A stretch of DNA of 42,452 nucleotides, taken from assembly GCF_029893105.1 (NCBI RefSeq), contig NZ_JARXWG010000032.1:1-42452 (forward strand), in the 5' to 3' direction. Origin of the DNA: Parabacteroides sp. PF5-9 (GTDB lineage Bacteria; Bacteroidota; Bacteroidia; Bacteroidales; Tannerellaceae). Every line of letters starts with the position of its first letter. The first letter of the stretch is position 1. Below, piece after piece: positions 33,491 through 42,452 of this stretch. The position numbers were made by a program, and so were the translations under genes. The notes below the pieces were generated by a model that was given only the letters and a program-made list of their open reading frames with translations, searched no databases and was not told the origin of the DNA.

Positions 33491-34375
33491 TTATTTTTTC
33501 GGAATTTCACGTAAGCCATAGATTTTAGAACTCCATGGCGAATAATTACGCTTAACCTTCTGAATCGTCAGGACGGTATTCTCTATATCATGAATATCTT
33601 CATTTAATTCATAAAGCGCAGCGCCAATAGCCGCTAAAACTTCGCCTGATATTTCTCCCGGTTGACCAGTATGTATGCCTGTAGCTTTCTGAGCTCTTCT
33701 CGCACTAGCGTTAATGGCTGATTTTCCGATTTGTTTGAATACCAGAAAGAGAAGGACTAAAGCTGTAAATACGACAATCATTGCCGTGATTGTCATCCCT
33801 ATTCCTACCGGATCATTAAGCTTGAAATTCTCAATCTTTGCATTTGAATCCAATGTCAGGTTATTCGTACTTGGAGTTACACGCGCAAGCACTTGCCACT
33901 CCGCTCCACCATCAATTACTCGGCCATAACTACTGTCTGTGATTTGCCCTGCTGGAATAACCACCTCATCAATAAGCGTTTTTCCATCTGCATTATAGAA
34001 AGCAACATAATTTTCTTTCGTCGGATCCAGCGTAAAATTCAAATGGAATGTCCCGCGAGTCGGTTGCCCGTCAGCCCAAAATAAAACATGTTGCTGTGGA
34101 GGTATTTTTGTTAAAACATCCCCCTTGGGTATCGGATATTTCGTCGGGTTGTTCCTGTCATCTGTCAGGTAACACCCTTTGATATCCACCGAACCGGCAG
34201 AACTATTATACAACTCAATCCAGCCACTTCGTTTACCATAGTCGTCTACGAAATTATCTTCATTGATAACCAAGACCTCATTTATTCTAATAGATGTTGC
34301 TTGTTGTGCTTTCAGGCCAACTGCCATAAACAACAACAACAAACACATCCCTGTTTTCTTTCCGATCATTTTCAT
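33491..34375 (-). CDS. OadG/MmdD-type membrane subunit fused to a lamin-tail domain
   Basis: I use the ATG at 34375 (294 residues; MKMIGKKTG), because the upstream ATG at 34408 would overlap the mmdA end. A signal peptide (to about LKAQQ) is followed by an exported lamin-tail-like (LTD) domain of about 125 residues: IRINEVLVINEDNFVDDYG, GWIELYNSSAGSVDIKGCYL, YPIPKGDVLTKIPPQQHVLF and ENYVAFYNADGKTLIDEV. Then comes the OadG-type helix (GIGMTITAMIVVFTALVLLF) and a cytoplasmic tail ending in VKRNYSPWSSKIYGLRE. OadG/MmdD subunits assemble and anchor the decarboxylase. The classical subunits are near 80-130 residues and have no such exported domain. Confidence 0.85.
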   Translation of the reverse strand: MKMIGKKTGMCLLLLFMAVGLKAQQATSIRINEVLVINEDNFVDDYGKRSGWIELYNSSAGSVDIKGCYLTDDRNNPTKYPIPKGDVLTKIPPQQHVLFWADGQPTRGTFHLNFTLDPTKENYVAFYNADGKTLIDEVVIPAGQITDSSYGRVIDGGAEWQVLARVTPSTNNLTLDSNAKIENFKLNDPVGIGMTITAMIVVFTALVLLFLVFKQIGKSAINASARRAQKATGIHTGQPGEISGEVLAAIGAALYELNEDIHDIENTVLTIQKVKRNYSPWSSKIYGLREIPKK

Positions 34376-34388
34376 ATCAGTTTTTATA

Positions 34389-35942
34389 TTACAGAGGCAA
34401 ATTATCATGTTTCTTAGCCGGATTAGTCAACTTCTTAGTCTGAAGTTGCTGTAAAGCACGGATAATACGGAAACGCGTATTACGCGGTTCGATTACATCA
34501 TCGATATAACCATACTGAGCTGCGTTGTACGGATTTGCAAATGCCTTTCTGTATTCTTCTTCTTTCTCTGCAGCCGTTTTTGCAGGATCTTCAGAAGCAG
34601 CCACTTCTTTCGCGAAGATGACTTCAACAGCTCCACTAGGGCCCATTACTGCGATCTCAGCTGTAGGCCATGCATAGTTCATATCACCACGCAGATGCTT
34701 AGAACTCATCACACAATAAGCTCCACCATATGATTTACGTAAGGTAACAGTCACCTTAGGCACAGTAGCTTCGCCATAGGCATAAAGCAATTTAGCACCG
34801 TGCAGGATTACACCGTTATATTCCTGTCCTGTTCCGGGAAGGAATCCTGGAACGTCGACCAATGTCACCAATGGAATATTGAATGCGTCGCAGAAACGGA
34901 CGAAACGACCTGCTTTACGAGAAGCATTGCTATCCAGACATCCTGCCATGATTTTAGGTTGGTTGGCTACAATACCAACAGCCTGACCATTGAAACGGGC
35001 AAAACCGACAATGATATTTTTAGCATAATCCGCATGCACTTCCAAAAATTCACCATTGTCAATAATAGTACCGATCACTTCATACATATCGTATGATTGG
35101 TTGGCACTATCCGGAATGATTTCATTCAAGACATCATCCAAACGGTCAATTGGATCATCACATGTGATTAATGGAGTCTCTTCCAGATTGTTTTGAGGCA
35201 AGAAACTCAACAGTTTGCGAATTAATACAAAACCTTCTTCTTCTGTATCAACAGCAAAATGAGCAACACCTGATTTAGTCGTGTGAACACTAGCTCCACC
35301 TAACTCCTCTTGCGTTACGTCTTCACCGGTAACTGTTTTTACCACTTTTGGACCGGTAAGGAACATATAGCTTGTTCCACGAGTCATAATATTGAAGTCT
35401 GTTAATGCAGGAGAATAGACTGAACCTCCGGCACAAGGACCAAAAATACCGGATATCTGCGGTACAACACCTGATGCCAAAATGTTACGTTGGAAAATTT
35501 CAGCATAACCGGCCAATGCATTGACACCCTCTTGAATACGCGCACCACCTGAATCATTTAATCCGATAACAGGAGCACCCATCTTCATCGCCTGATCCAT
35601 CACTTTACAGATCTTCAGGGCTAAGGTTTCCGACAAAGCACCACCAAAAACAGTAAAGTCCTGTGCATAAATATAGACTACACGTCCATCTATTGTACCA
35701 TAACCGGTCACAACACCATCACCCAGGAATTTTGTTTTTTCAATACCGAAGTTTGTACTGCGATGTTGAACAAACATGTCAAATTCTTCGAAGCTTCCTT
35801 CATCTAACAGCATAGCGATACGTTCACGAGCCGTATACTTGCCTTTGTTGTGTTGAGCTTCAATTCTCTTTTCTCCACCACCTAAACGGGCTTTCTCGCG
35901 CAGCGCGATAAGCTCTTTTACTTTTTCAAGCTGGTTACTCAT
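34389..35942 (-). CDS. mmdA: Methylmalonyl-CoA decarboxylase, carboxyltransferase (alpha) subunit
   Basis: The 517-residue protein matches the biotin-dependent acyl-CoA carboxyltransferase family: [60 protein letters not shown] and [18 protein letters not shown]. The C-terminal half has [20 protein letters not shown] and [20 protein letters not shown]. It moves the carboxyl group of (S)-methylmalonyl-CoA to biotin, releasing propionyl-CoA. Alone it could equally be a propionyl-CoA carboxylase beta chain; the epimerase 33 bp upstream and Na+-pump subunits downstream favour the decarboxylase. Confidence 0.93.
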   Translation of the reverse strand: MSNQLEKVKELIALREKARLGGGEKRIEAQHNKGKYTARERIAMLLDEGSFEEFDMFVQHRSTNFGIEKTKFLGDGVVTGYGTIDGRVVYIYAQDFTVFGGALSETLALKICKVMDQAMKMGAPVIGLNDSGGARIQEGVNALAGYAEIFQRNILASGVVPQISGIFGPCAGGSVYSPALTDFNIMTRGTSYMFLTGPKVVKTVTGEDVTQEELGGASVHTTKSGVAHFAVDTEEEGFVLIRKLLSFLPQNNLEETPLITCDDPIDRLDDVLNEIIPDSANQSYDMYEVIGTIIDNGEFLEVHADYAKNIIVGFARFNGQAVGIVANQPKIMAGCLDSNASRKAGRFVRFCDAFNIPLVTLVDVPGFLPGTGQEYNGVILHGAKLLYAYGEATVPKVTVTLRKSYGGAYCVMSSKHLRGDMNYAWPTAEIAVMGPSGAVEVIFAKEVAASEDPAKTAAEKEEEYRKAFANPYNAAQYGYIDDVIEPRNTRFRIIRALQQLQTKKLTNPAKKHDNLPL

Positions 35943-35975
35943 TGTATTTTTTGATTTGTTGTTAAAAATAATTCT

Positions 35976-36389
35976 TTACTTGTTTTCTCCCTCCATACAG
36001 AGTTCGGTTAAGACTCCGCAGGTGGATTTCGGATGCAAAAAGGCGATATCCAAACCTTCTGCACCGCGACGTGGAGCTTTGTCTATCAATTGAACACCTT
36101 TCTCGGCGGCTTCTTCCAATGCGTCAGCAACCGACGGAACGGCAAATGCGATATGATGAATACCTTCACCTCTTTTTTCAATGAATTTAGCGATAGTGCT
36201 CTCTTCACTTGTCGGTTCCAACAATTCGATTTTCGTTTGGCCTACTTTAAAAAAGGCAGTTTTAACTTTTTGGTCTTCCACTACTTCAATATTGTAGCAT
36301 TTCAAACCGAGAACACCTTCGTAATAAGGCAAACAAGCGTCAATACTTTTCACTGCAATGCCAAGATGCTCAATGTGTGTAAGTTCCAT
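35976..36389 (-). CDS. mce: Methylmalonyl-CoA epimerase
   Basis: The 137-residue protein is a double beta-alpha-beta (VOC/glyoxalase) fold. It starts MELTHIEHLGIAVKSIDACL with ligand His8, continues GVLGLKCYNIEVVEDQKVK and KIELLEPTSEES, and has RGEGIHHIAFAVPSVADALE in the second half and a final Glu (LTEL, Glu129). It converts (R)- to (S)-methylmalonyl-CoA. It is the first gene of the operon, with a TACCTTTG -7 box 51 bp upstream. Confidence 0.95.
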   Translation of the reverse strand: MELTHIEHLGIAVKSIDACLPYYEGVLGLKCYNIEVVEDQKVKTAFFKVGQTKIELLEPTSEESTIAKFIEKRGEGIHHIAFAVPSVADALEEAAEKGVQLIDKAPRRGAEGLDIAFLHPKSTCGVLTELCMEGENK

Positions 36390-36439
36390 GTCTGATAAGA
36401 ATTTATTATTTTACAAAATGATATTTCGCTTTCAGGCTG

Positions 36440-36447
36440 CAAAGGTA
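36440..36447 (-). promoter_or_regulatory. Promoter -7 box of the mce-mmd operon
   Basis: CAAAGGTA on the plus strand reads TACCTTTG on the minus strand, the same octamer as the mutAB promoter. No clear -33 TTTG box at the usual distance. Confidence 0.6.
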
Positions 36448-36694
36448 CACACTTTATTTAGGAATAAAGAAAATTTTCTTTATTTTTCTACTTTTGTTTT
36501 AATCTTTATTCAGAGTTGATTATTAAGGGTATAAGAATTCCCAACATTATACCCACAAACCCTCCGACAGGCATTTATGACATGAAATACGTTAATCAGA
36601 CAAAGCGTCCTGTACGTCAACAAAAAAAACGATCAAACCGTATTTATAACACACCAACATTTAACGCTTATTTATAACCCACATTATTTTTTAA

Positions 36695-36702
36695 TATCTT
36701 TG
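36695..36702 (+). promoter_or_regulatory. Candidate -7 box of the membrane protein gene
   Basis: TATCTTTG matches TAnnTTTG. It overlaps a TTG that could be taken as a start codon at 36700; the ATG at 36736, 34 bp downstream, is then the real start. Confidence 0.55.
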
Positions 36703-36735
36703 CGGACGAATTCTACTTATAACCGCAATTCAGTT

Positions 36736-38217
36736 ATGACAAATAAACCCGAAGACCGAATACCGTTTTTTTCTTTTTTAAAAAGCAAAGATCAATATCT
36801 TGACTGGGGGATCATCGTCTGTTGTTGCCTTTTGGGATATATTTTTCTGAAAGTCTGCCATCCCTACCCAGCAACAATGTCCGACTCTACCTCCTATGTT
36901 TATTGCGCTCAGCAGGATGTATTTTTCACTTACCGTCCATTTGGATATTCTTATTTTCTACAAATTGTACACCTGTTTTCTGCCAGCATACATACACTAT
37001 TCATCGTTCAAATCACACTTTACGCTCTCACTGCTGCCGGCTTGGCGTTCACGATAAAATACTTTTTTACTCCGATCAATCGCACTGTCTGGTCGGTATT
37101 GCTCTTTTTCTTCGTATGCAGTCCTTTAGCCTTTTATATGGCCAATGCCATCATGAGTGACCTGCTCTTTGCAGTGACCATATACATTATGCTTGCCAGT
37201 GCTGTTTTTATCTTAAAAAGACAGAGTTGGATTGGATTAGGTCTCTTTTTAATCGCACTATTTTGCGCTTTACACATTCGTTATTCAGCCATATTATTCC
37301 CCCTCCTATTTATGGGTTTATTCCTTTTCAATAAAGGAAAAATACGCTGGATATCAATCGCTGCCATTATTTCAGTCACATTCATTTTCTATCAACAAAT
37401 AAAAGAAAATATGTATGAGACGACCAGACTCAAGCAATTTTCTACCGGTTTCGACGGTTGGCAAATGGCCAATAATGCAATGCATATCGAACCGTTCATC
37501 AACCTGAATCCAAATCACATCAAAAATAAAGAGATTGCTCAACTTCATTATTTCATGACACTTTATAAAGAGAAGATAGCCACGATGACCAATAATGGAA
37601 AAAATGTTTCCGCCGGATTCATGTGGCTAAACGATCTTCCGTTAAAACAATATCTCGATCTCTATATAGATGCGACTAACGAGTCCTATCCTATCGCCTG
37701 GTCAAAACTCGGAAGCAACCAATACCGTGAATACGGACAATACATGATCACCCGATATCCCTGGCTTTTTCTCAAATATTATTTTCTCCCCAATGCCAAA
37801 CAGGTGTTTTACCCGTCCAGTACCGGTATTATGGGTGTTTATGAACCAATCGACATTCAGGAATACACCTATTTTCAATTCCCTTCAAACGTCGACACAA
37901 AGGCTCGCTATAATCTATTCACGCGCCTGATCACGCCGATTATACCTGTTCTATACGTGCTATTATGGATTATCACTGCCGCTATTGTCGCTCTAACTAT
38001 TTATTATCGTAAATCATTCCATTTAGACCGGGAAAGCAAGGTATTATTTGGTTTCTTTATACTTTTCGGACTCGCTTATTATGCCTCAACCGTATTTGCC
38101 AGCCCGATAGAACTAAGATATTGGCTTCCCATGAACGCGATCCATTTTACATATATATATATATCCCTTAATTACATCATGAAAGCTTTGTGCTACAAAA
38201 AGCAGACTGTACAATGA
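36736..38217 (+). CDS. Polytopic membrane protein, glycosyltransferase-C-like
   Basis: The chosen start is the ATG at 36736 (493 residues), downstream of the promoter-like TATCTTTG. There are about ten membrane helices. The first long extracytoplasmic loop after helix 1 has the Asp-containing sequence [20 protein letters not shown] followed by [11 protein letters not shown], an arrangement seen in GT-C (ArnT/PMT/DUF2029-type) glycosyltransferases that use lipid-linked sugar donors. A large soluble segment lies between about residues 230 and 390. The precise family is uncertain. Its last 4 bp overlap the flavoprotein start (ATGA), so both are in one operon. Confidence 0.65.
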   Translation: MTNKPEDRIPFFSFLKSKDQYLDWGIIVCCCLLGYIFLKVCHPYPATMSDSTSYVYCAQQDVFFTYRPFGYSYFLQIVHLFSASIHTLFIVQITLYALTAAGLAFTIKYFFTPINRTVWSVLLFFFVCSPLAFYMANAIMSDLLFAVTIYIMLASAVFILKRQSWIGLGLFLIALFCALHIRYSAILFPLLFMGLFLFNKGKIRWISIAAIISVTFIFYQQIKENMYETTRLKQFSTGFDGWQMANNAMHIEPFINLNPNHIKNKEIAQLHYFMTLYKEKIATMTNNGKNVSAGFMWLNDLPLKQYLDLYIDATNESYPIAWSKLGSNQYREYGQYMITRYPWLFLKYYFLPNAKQVFYPSSTGIMGVYEPIDIQEYTYFQFPSNVDTKARYNLFTRLITPIIPVLYVLLWIITAAIVALTIYYRKSFHLDRESKVLFGFFILFGLAYYASTVFASPIELRYWLPMNAIHFTYIYISLNYIMKALCYKKQTVQ

Positions 38218-39785
38218 ATAAAAAGACGATAGTCATAGTCGGTGCCGGCCCGGCCGGCTTAACCGCTGCCTATGAACTTTTGAAAAAATCAAAAGAATAC
38301 AATGTGATTGTATTCGAAGGCTCTTCTGAGATTGGTGGTATTTCAAAAACCGTTAATTATAAAGGAAATAGAATTGACATTGGCGGACACCGTTTCTTTT
38401 CCAAAAACGATCAGATCATGAATTGGTGGAACACCATTCTGCCGACACAAGGTCACTCCTCCATGGACGATCTCCTTTTGAATAAATCAAAAGAACTTGA
38501 TTCGAAAGGACCTGATCCTGAACAATCAGACATCGTTATGTTGATCAGGCAGCGCGTATCACGCATTTTTTATCTGAAAAAATTCTTTCAGTATCCCATA
38601 TCGGTACAACCCGAGACCTTTATCAATATGGGATTATGGCGTACTGCCAAAGCCGGATTTGGTTATTTAGCAGCCTGTGTCGTCAAAAGGGAAGAAAATT
38701 CTCTGGAAGACTTTTACATCAACCGCTTTGGTAAGCCACTATATAAAATGTTCTTCGAGAATTATACCGAAAAGGTCTGGGGGATACACCCCTCCAAGCT
38801 CGGCGCCGATTGGGGATCACAACGCGTTAAAGGGCTTTCGGTGTTGGCCATCTTAAAAGACATACTGACAAAACCTTTCAAAAATGCAGGATCCATCGAC
38901 CAAAAAGACATTGAAACATCTTTAATCGAACAGTTCTTGTATCCGAAGTATGGCCCTGGACAAATGTGGGAAACCGTTGCTCAACTGATTCAAGCGAACG
39001 GAGGCTATATCGAAATGAACAGCTTGGTCAAAGAGTTAATCATTGAAGACAAAAAAGTCGTTTCGGTTATTGTCGAAAAAGACGGATCCACCGAACATAT
39101 CGCGTGTGATTACCTGATATCCAGCATGCCGATTAAAGACCTGATCGGTGCGATGAAGTGCGATGATTTAAATGACGAAGTCAAAAAGATCGCTCAAGAT
39201 CTGCCTTATAGAGATTTTATGACTGTTGGCCTTCTGATGGACAAACTGCTCATCACAAACAAAACCAAACAACAGACATGGGATAATATTGTACCCGACA
39301 CCTGGATCTATATCCAGGAACCCGATGTAAAAATAGGCCGCTTGCAGATCTTTAATAATTGGTCGCCCTATATGGTGTCCGACTTTAAGAACAAAGTCTG
39401 GATCGGTCTGGAATATTTCTGCAACGAAGGGGATGAATTATGGAAAATGAAAGATGAGGCGTTCATTCAACTGGCAATCAAAGAACTGGATAAGATCGGC
39501 ATTATTTCAGAAAAAGATGTCAACGACAGTATTCGTATAAAGGTAAAAAAGGCTTATCCTTCTTATTTTGGCAGCTATTACCAATTAGACAAAGTGATCG
39601 ACTTCTTAAACCCCATTGAAAATCTATACTGCATAGGGCGGAATGGGCAACACCGGTATAACAACATGGATCACTCCATGCTGACAGCCATCGAATGCGT
39701 CAAACATATCACCAAAGAAACCTTTGATAAAAATATCATCTGGCGGGTAAATACAGAACAAGAGTATCACGAAAAGAAATCCTGA
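38214..39785 (+). CDS. FAD-dependent amine-oxidase-like protein (UDP-galactopyranose mutase/protoporphyrinogen-oxidase type)
   Basis: The start is the ATG at 38214 (523 residues), inside the ATGA overlap with the previous gene. The N-terminus [19 protein letters not shown] is a dinucleotide-binding fold (Gly10, Gly12, Gly15), followed by [16 protein letters not shown] and [11 protein letters not shown]. The C-terminus has [20 protein letters not shown], where FAD contacts are expected. [21 protein letters not shown] is typical of the family found in surface-polysaccharide loci. The reaction is unknown; candidates are sugar-nucleotide or lipid-carrier desaturation or mutation. Pairing with a GT-C-like protein suggests cell-envelope glycan work, which is inference. 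Confidence 0.8.
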   Translation: MNKKTIVIVGAGPAGLTAAYELLKKSKEYNVIVFEGSSEIGGISKTVNYKGNRIDIGGHRFFSKNDQIMNWWNTILPTQGHSSMDDLLLNKSKELDSKGPDPEQSDIVMLIRQRVSRIFYLKKFFQYPISVQPETFINMGLWRTAKAGFGYLAACVVKREENSLEDFYINRFGKPLYKMFFENYTEKVWGIHPSKLGADWGSQRVKGLSVLAILKDILTKPFKNAGSIDQKDIETSLIEQFLYPKYGPGQMWETVAQLIQANGGYIEMNSLVKELIIEDKKVVSVIVEKDGSTEHIACDYLISSMPIKDLIGAMKCDDLNDEVKKIAQDLPYRDFMTVGLLMDKLLITNKTKQQTWDNIVPDTWIYIQEPDVKIGRLQIFNNWSPYMVSDFKNKVWIGLEYFCNEGDELWKMKDEAFIQLAIKELDKIGIISEKDVNDSIRIKVKKAYPSYFGSYYQLDKVIDFLNPIENLYCIGRNGQHRYNNMDHSMLTAIECVKHITKETFDKNIIWRVNTEQEYHEKKS

Positions 39786-39801
39786 TCAACATCAGGATTT
39801 C
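39776..39801. terminator. Short hairpin between convergent genes
   Basis: An 11-bp stem, GAAATCCTGAT (39776-39786) with ATCAGGATTTC (39791-39801), has a 4-nt loop and includes the flavoprotein stop codon. The minus-strand side runs into TTTTC, so it mainly suits the TonB receptor gene ending at 39805; the plus side lacks a T-run. Confidence 0.6.
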
Positions 39802-39804
39802 GGA

Positions 39805-42228
39805 TCAAAAATCGACAATTAATCGCAAATTCAATTGTCGACCGGTCAGATAATTGGGCACAGCATGTTGCTTGTAGTTGACATCTGTTATCCAGAAATA
39901 AGAACTGGTATTCTTTATATCGAATAAGTTAAAGATATCCACTCCCAACCAGATATTTTTCAAGTGACGTAAAAATCCACGATCCATAAAAAGATCTTCA
40001 TCACTTCCCAGCTGATAAGACAAACCGATATCCACCCGACGGTAGGGAGATGTTTCATAATAGTCTTTTTCATAACCGGTATGAGGAGCCGTCACGGGCA
40101 ATCTGCCCGACAAGACACCTTTTAAGTTCAATTTCACCCTTTTATATCCCGGAAAATAATCCTGAAAGAATAAAGAGAGGTTGTAACCCGGACTGTTCGG
40201 CAGAGGCACTTTGGTCTCTTCGCGTATGGTCTGTTGAGTTTTCATCAACGACAAACTAATCCAGGAATCCGTGCCGGGTACAAATTCACCAAAGAATTTA
40301 AAATCAACGCCCATCACATATCCTTTCGCACAGTTATCCCCATAATAACGTATTTTTACATTATCCACCGTATAGGGATTCAGGTTATCTAATTTCTTAT
40401 AATACAATTCGGTGGTCAGCTTAAAATTCCGATCGACCGCCCGAAAAGCATAATCCCCTCCTACGATAAAATGAATCGAACGTTGAGACTTCAGCTTATC
40501 ATTCAACGACACGATATTATTACCCGCTTCATCCTGTCCGATGACACGCAACTCTTTATAAAAAGGAGACTGGTAATACAAACCGGTAGCTACCCTGAAA
40601 GTCAAATCCTGATTGAAATTAGGAATAAACCCTAAAGAGGCACGCGGGCTAACGATAAACTCCTTATTGTAATCCCAATAACTCCCCCTTACACCGGCCA
40701 CTAAAGTAAACAATCCCTGCTTGGTTCTGAATTTAAAATTATCTTGCAGGTAACCCGAAATACGCATGCTCTCGATTTCACTCTTCGAATAAAGGCTGTA
40801 AATCACCTCCACATCCTCTCCGGTATGCGGCAAGGAATAACCGGCCGAATCCCGCTTTTCCCACTCACTGATCCGATCCGATACATTTTCGAATTGAACC
40901 GTTCCGCCCCATTTGATCGTATGCGACTGAATACGCGTTGATCCATAATGCCCCACATTTATTATATTAGAATGCAGCCGGTTACGGGCATGCTCATGAT
41001 AGTTACCCAACCCATCCGGCGTATTTCCCGCTTCGTTTCCAGCTCCACTGGCATCACTTTCTGAGATCCAATACTGCCCTGATATATCATAACTCTCATT
41101 CTCTTTACTACTAAATGCCGAAGCCTGTAAACCCAGTTCCGTATTTTCATTCAGTTGATGCTTCAATGTGAGCGCACCAAACAAAGTCTCGAATTTATCC
41201 CGCTCTTTTCCATCAAAATAGACCCTGAAATTACGGACATGTTCGGTCGTACCAAAAGAAGTTTCACGATTCCGGGGGGTATATTTAAAATTATTCGTTG
41301 CCAGGTTGCCCAGGAAGTTCACTTCCCATTTGGGGGTAATCTGATACGTCATATAGCTTTGTAAATCAACAAAATTAGGATCGTACTCCGCATCGGTATC
41401 CATCGTTTTCAACAAAGTACGTCCGGTCTTGTAACGAAAACCGGTCACCTGCGTAAACTTCCCGATCGAACTCCCGATATACGCATTTGCTCCCAGGAAA
41501 CTCGCCGAAGCAGATCCTTCGATTGTTTTTGGTTTTTTGTAAGTGATATCCAACACCGAACTCATCTTATCGCCATAACGCGCTTCGAAACCGCCAGCCG
41601 CAAAGTTTACCGATTCCGTCAGATCCGGATTGACAAAACTCAACCCTTCCTGTTCCCCCGAACGGATCAGCTGTGGACGAAAAACCTCCAAGCCATTCAC
41701 ATAAACAATGTTTTCATCGTAACTTCCGCCCCTTACTGAGTATTGCGAACTCAGTTCATTACTGGAAGAAACCCCTGCAAAGGTAACGACAAGACTCTCT
41801 ATACTCCCTCCTGCCGGGTCGGGCAATAACCGGATCCGCTCGGCATCGATTGTTTCCAATGTGGTCGTTTGTCGCCGCGAAGCTGTCACCACCGCCTCAC
41901 CCAGAGCAATGCTCATCTGATTCATCTGCACATTCAACCGAACATCCGTTGTTGCCAGAGGAATAATACGTTCTGCTTTATTATATCCCAGACAAGAATA
42001 GATCAAAGCGATGGAGTCGCCCGGAGTTATGGCCACCGAGTAATACCCTTTTTCATTGGTCATAGCCCCCAAGAGGGTATTCTTCACCCGAACATTGACC
42101 AGATCCATCGGATTTCCGTCTGCATCACGCACATATCCCGTAATCTTGATCCGCTCCTGAGCGAATACTACGGCAGAAACAGTCATAAATAAGAGTGCAG
42201 CTATTGCACGAATCTTCATCTTATACAT
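39805..42228 (-). CDS. TonB-dependent outer-membrane receptor with N-terminal carboxypeptidase-like domain
   Basis: The 807-residue protein has a signal peptide (to about FAQE), a CarboxypepD_reg-like domain (about 25-110: ITGYVRDADGNPMDLVNVRV, MTNEKGYYSVAITPGDSI), a plug domain (about 115-225: LGEAVVTASRRQTTTLETID, LVVTFAGVSSSNELSSQYSV, GGSYDENIVYVNGLEV) and a beta-barrel that ends in TGRQLNLRLIVDF with a terminal Phe. It is shorter than SusC-type receptors (about 1000) and has no SusD gene beside it, so it is a stand-alone receptor with unknown ligand. An in-frame ATG at 42219 is an alternative start. Confidence 0.9.
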   Translation of the reverse strand: MYKMKIRAIAALLFMTVSAVVFAQERIKITGYVRDADGNPMDLVNVRVKNTLLGAMTNEKGYYSVAITPGDSIALIYSCLGYNKAERIIPLATTDVRLNVQMNQMSIALGEAVVTASRRQTTTLETIDAERIRLLPDPAGGSIESLVVTFAGVSSSNELSSQYSVRGGSYDENIVYVNGLEVFRPQLIRSGEQEGLSFVNPDLTESVNFAAGGFEARYGDKMSSVLDITYKKPKTIEGSASASFLGANAYIGSSIGKFTQVTGFRYKTGRTLLKTMDTDAEYDPNFVDLQSYMTYQITPKWEVNFLGNLATNNFKYTPRNRETSFGTTEHVRNFRVYFDGKERDKFETLFGALTLKHQLNENTELGLQASAFSSKENESYDISGQYWISESDASGAGNEAGNTPDGLGNYHEHARNRLHSNIINVGHYGSTRIQSHTIKWGGTVQFENVSDRISEWEKRDSAGYSLPHTGEDVEVIYSLYSKSEIESMRISGYLQDNFKFRTKQGLFTLVAGVRGSYWDYNKEFIVSPRASLGFIPNFNQDLTFRVATGLYYQSPFYKELRVIGQDEAGNNIVSLNDKLKSQRSIHFIVGGDYAFRAVDRNFKLTTELYYKKLDNLNPYTVDNVKIRYYGDNCAKGYVMGVDFKFFGEFVPGTDSWISLSLMKTQQTIREETKVPLPNSPGYNLSLFFQDYFPGYKRVKLNLKGVLSGRLPVTAPHTGYEKDYYETSPYRRVDIGLSYQLGSDEDLFMDRGFLRHLKNIWLGVDIFNLFDIKNTSSYFWITDVNYKQHAVPNYLTGRQLNLRLIVDF

Positions 42229-42452
42229 TATATATTATAGTACAAGTTTATTAACGTAAAAAAAAGGAGAAGCGTATACAGAATCTATAAAAAAAACATG
42301 CGAGCCACTTTTAGACAGCACCCTGACTGTTTTTCTGCAGCGTCTAAATCTATTTTCTGTTACACCTTGTCCCGTCCTAAAATTGGTTGTCAAGTTTGAC
42401 TGTTTCTAAGTTTCGAAAAAGACCAAAACACTCATGGTCCTTAAAAGAGTTT
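42229..42452. other. Upstream region of the TonB receptor, window end
   Basis: This A/T-rich stretch has no coding frame. A short hairpin GTCAA-GT-TTGAC (near 42389-42400) is visible. I found no clear TAnnTTTG box for the receptor on the minus strand. Confidence 0.4.

Larger units (their letters stand above)
36390..36735. other. Divergent intergenic region, mce / membrane protein
   Basis: The 346-bp A/T-rich gap holds the mce promoter on the minus strand and the membrane-protein promoter on the plus strand. Two near copies of ATTTATAAC lie about 24 bp apart (near 36643 and 36670), upstream of the latter; I cannot assign them a role. No gene is visible. Confidence 0.5.

Noticed and set aside
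36700-36735. TTG start at 36700 for the membrane protein
   Set aside because: The TTG belongs to a promoter-like TATCTTTG; the ATG at 36736 is a normal start.
39805-42228. SusC-type glycan receptor
   Set aside because: It is about 200 residues shorter than SusC proteins and no SusD-type lipoprotein gene is next to it.

Overview
The window looks like a chromosomal segment of a Bacteroidales bacterium, most likely Parabacteroides or a close relative (genus is inference). Several promoters fit the Bacteroidetes -7 consensus TAnnTTTG. A full succinate-to-propionate module with a sodium-pumping methylmalonyl-CoA decarboxylase is present, together with a TonB-dependent receptor carrying an N-terminal carboxypeptidase-like domain. 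The gene set is mostly core-type. I see no rRNA, tRNA, CRISPR array, insertion sequence or phage gene.

Layout. 0.2-6.2 kb: DUF3108 protein, MarC-family membrane protein, small charged protein, pirin, CocE-type serine hydrolase lipoprotein, exported TIM-barrel-like protein. 6.4-10.9 kb, all minus strand: small secreted protein, Crp/Fnr regulator, glucuronate isomerase (uxaC), zinc amidase, DEDDh exonuclease. 11.2-14.1 kb, plus strand: cobyric acid synthase (cobQ) and a Tat-exported Gfo/Idh/MocA oxidoreductase. 14.2-18.2 kb, minus strand: the B12-dependent methylmalonyl-CoA mutase pair mutA-mutB. 18.6-22.4 kb: a large ABC half-transporter and a lipoprotein. 22.5-26.3 kb, minus strand: a five-gene partner-switching operon (STAS protein, anti-sigma-type kinase, two histidine kinases, receiver-SpoIIE phosphatase). 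26.9-31.8 kb: a TolC/HlyD/ABC-2 permease efflux operon with no ATPase gene. 31.9-36.4 kb, minus strand: epimerase and Na+-pumping methylmalonyl-CoA decarboxylase operon. 36.7-39.8 kb: a polytopic membrane protein and a flavoprotein overlapping by ATGA. 39.8-42.2 kb: a TonB-dependent receptor.

How the genes fit together. CobQ makes cobamide precursors; MutAB needs adenosylcobalamin to convert succinyl-CoA to methylmalonyl-CoA; Mce epimerises it; the Mmd complex decarboxylates it to propionyl-CoA while pumping Na+. mutA and mce have the same -7 box, TACCTTTG.

Most unusual signal. Three intergenic regions (3.2, 11.1 and 26.7 kb) each hold a contiguous array of four 22-bp units. Every unit contains two dyad axes 11 bp apart, and each whole array folds on itself as one long hairpin centred between units 2 and 3. 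Two arrays share one sequence family; the third has a different sequence but identical geometry. In the third, unit 1 and unit 4 are exact reverse complements even where both depart from the unit palindrome. A second notable point is that one kinase of the partner-switching operon has Asp in place of the phospho-accepting His while keeping an intact ATP-binding domain.
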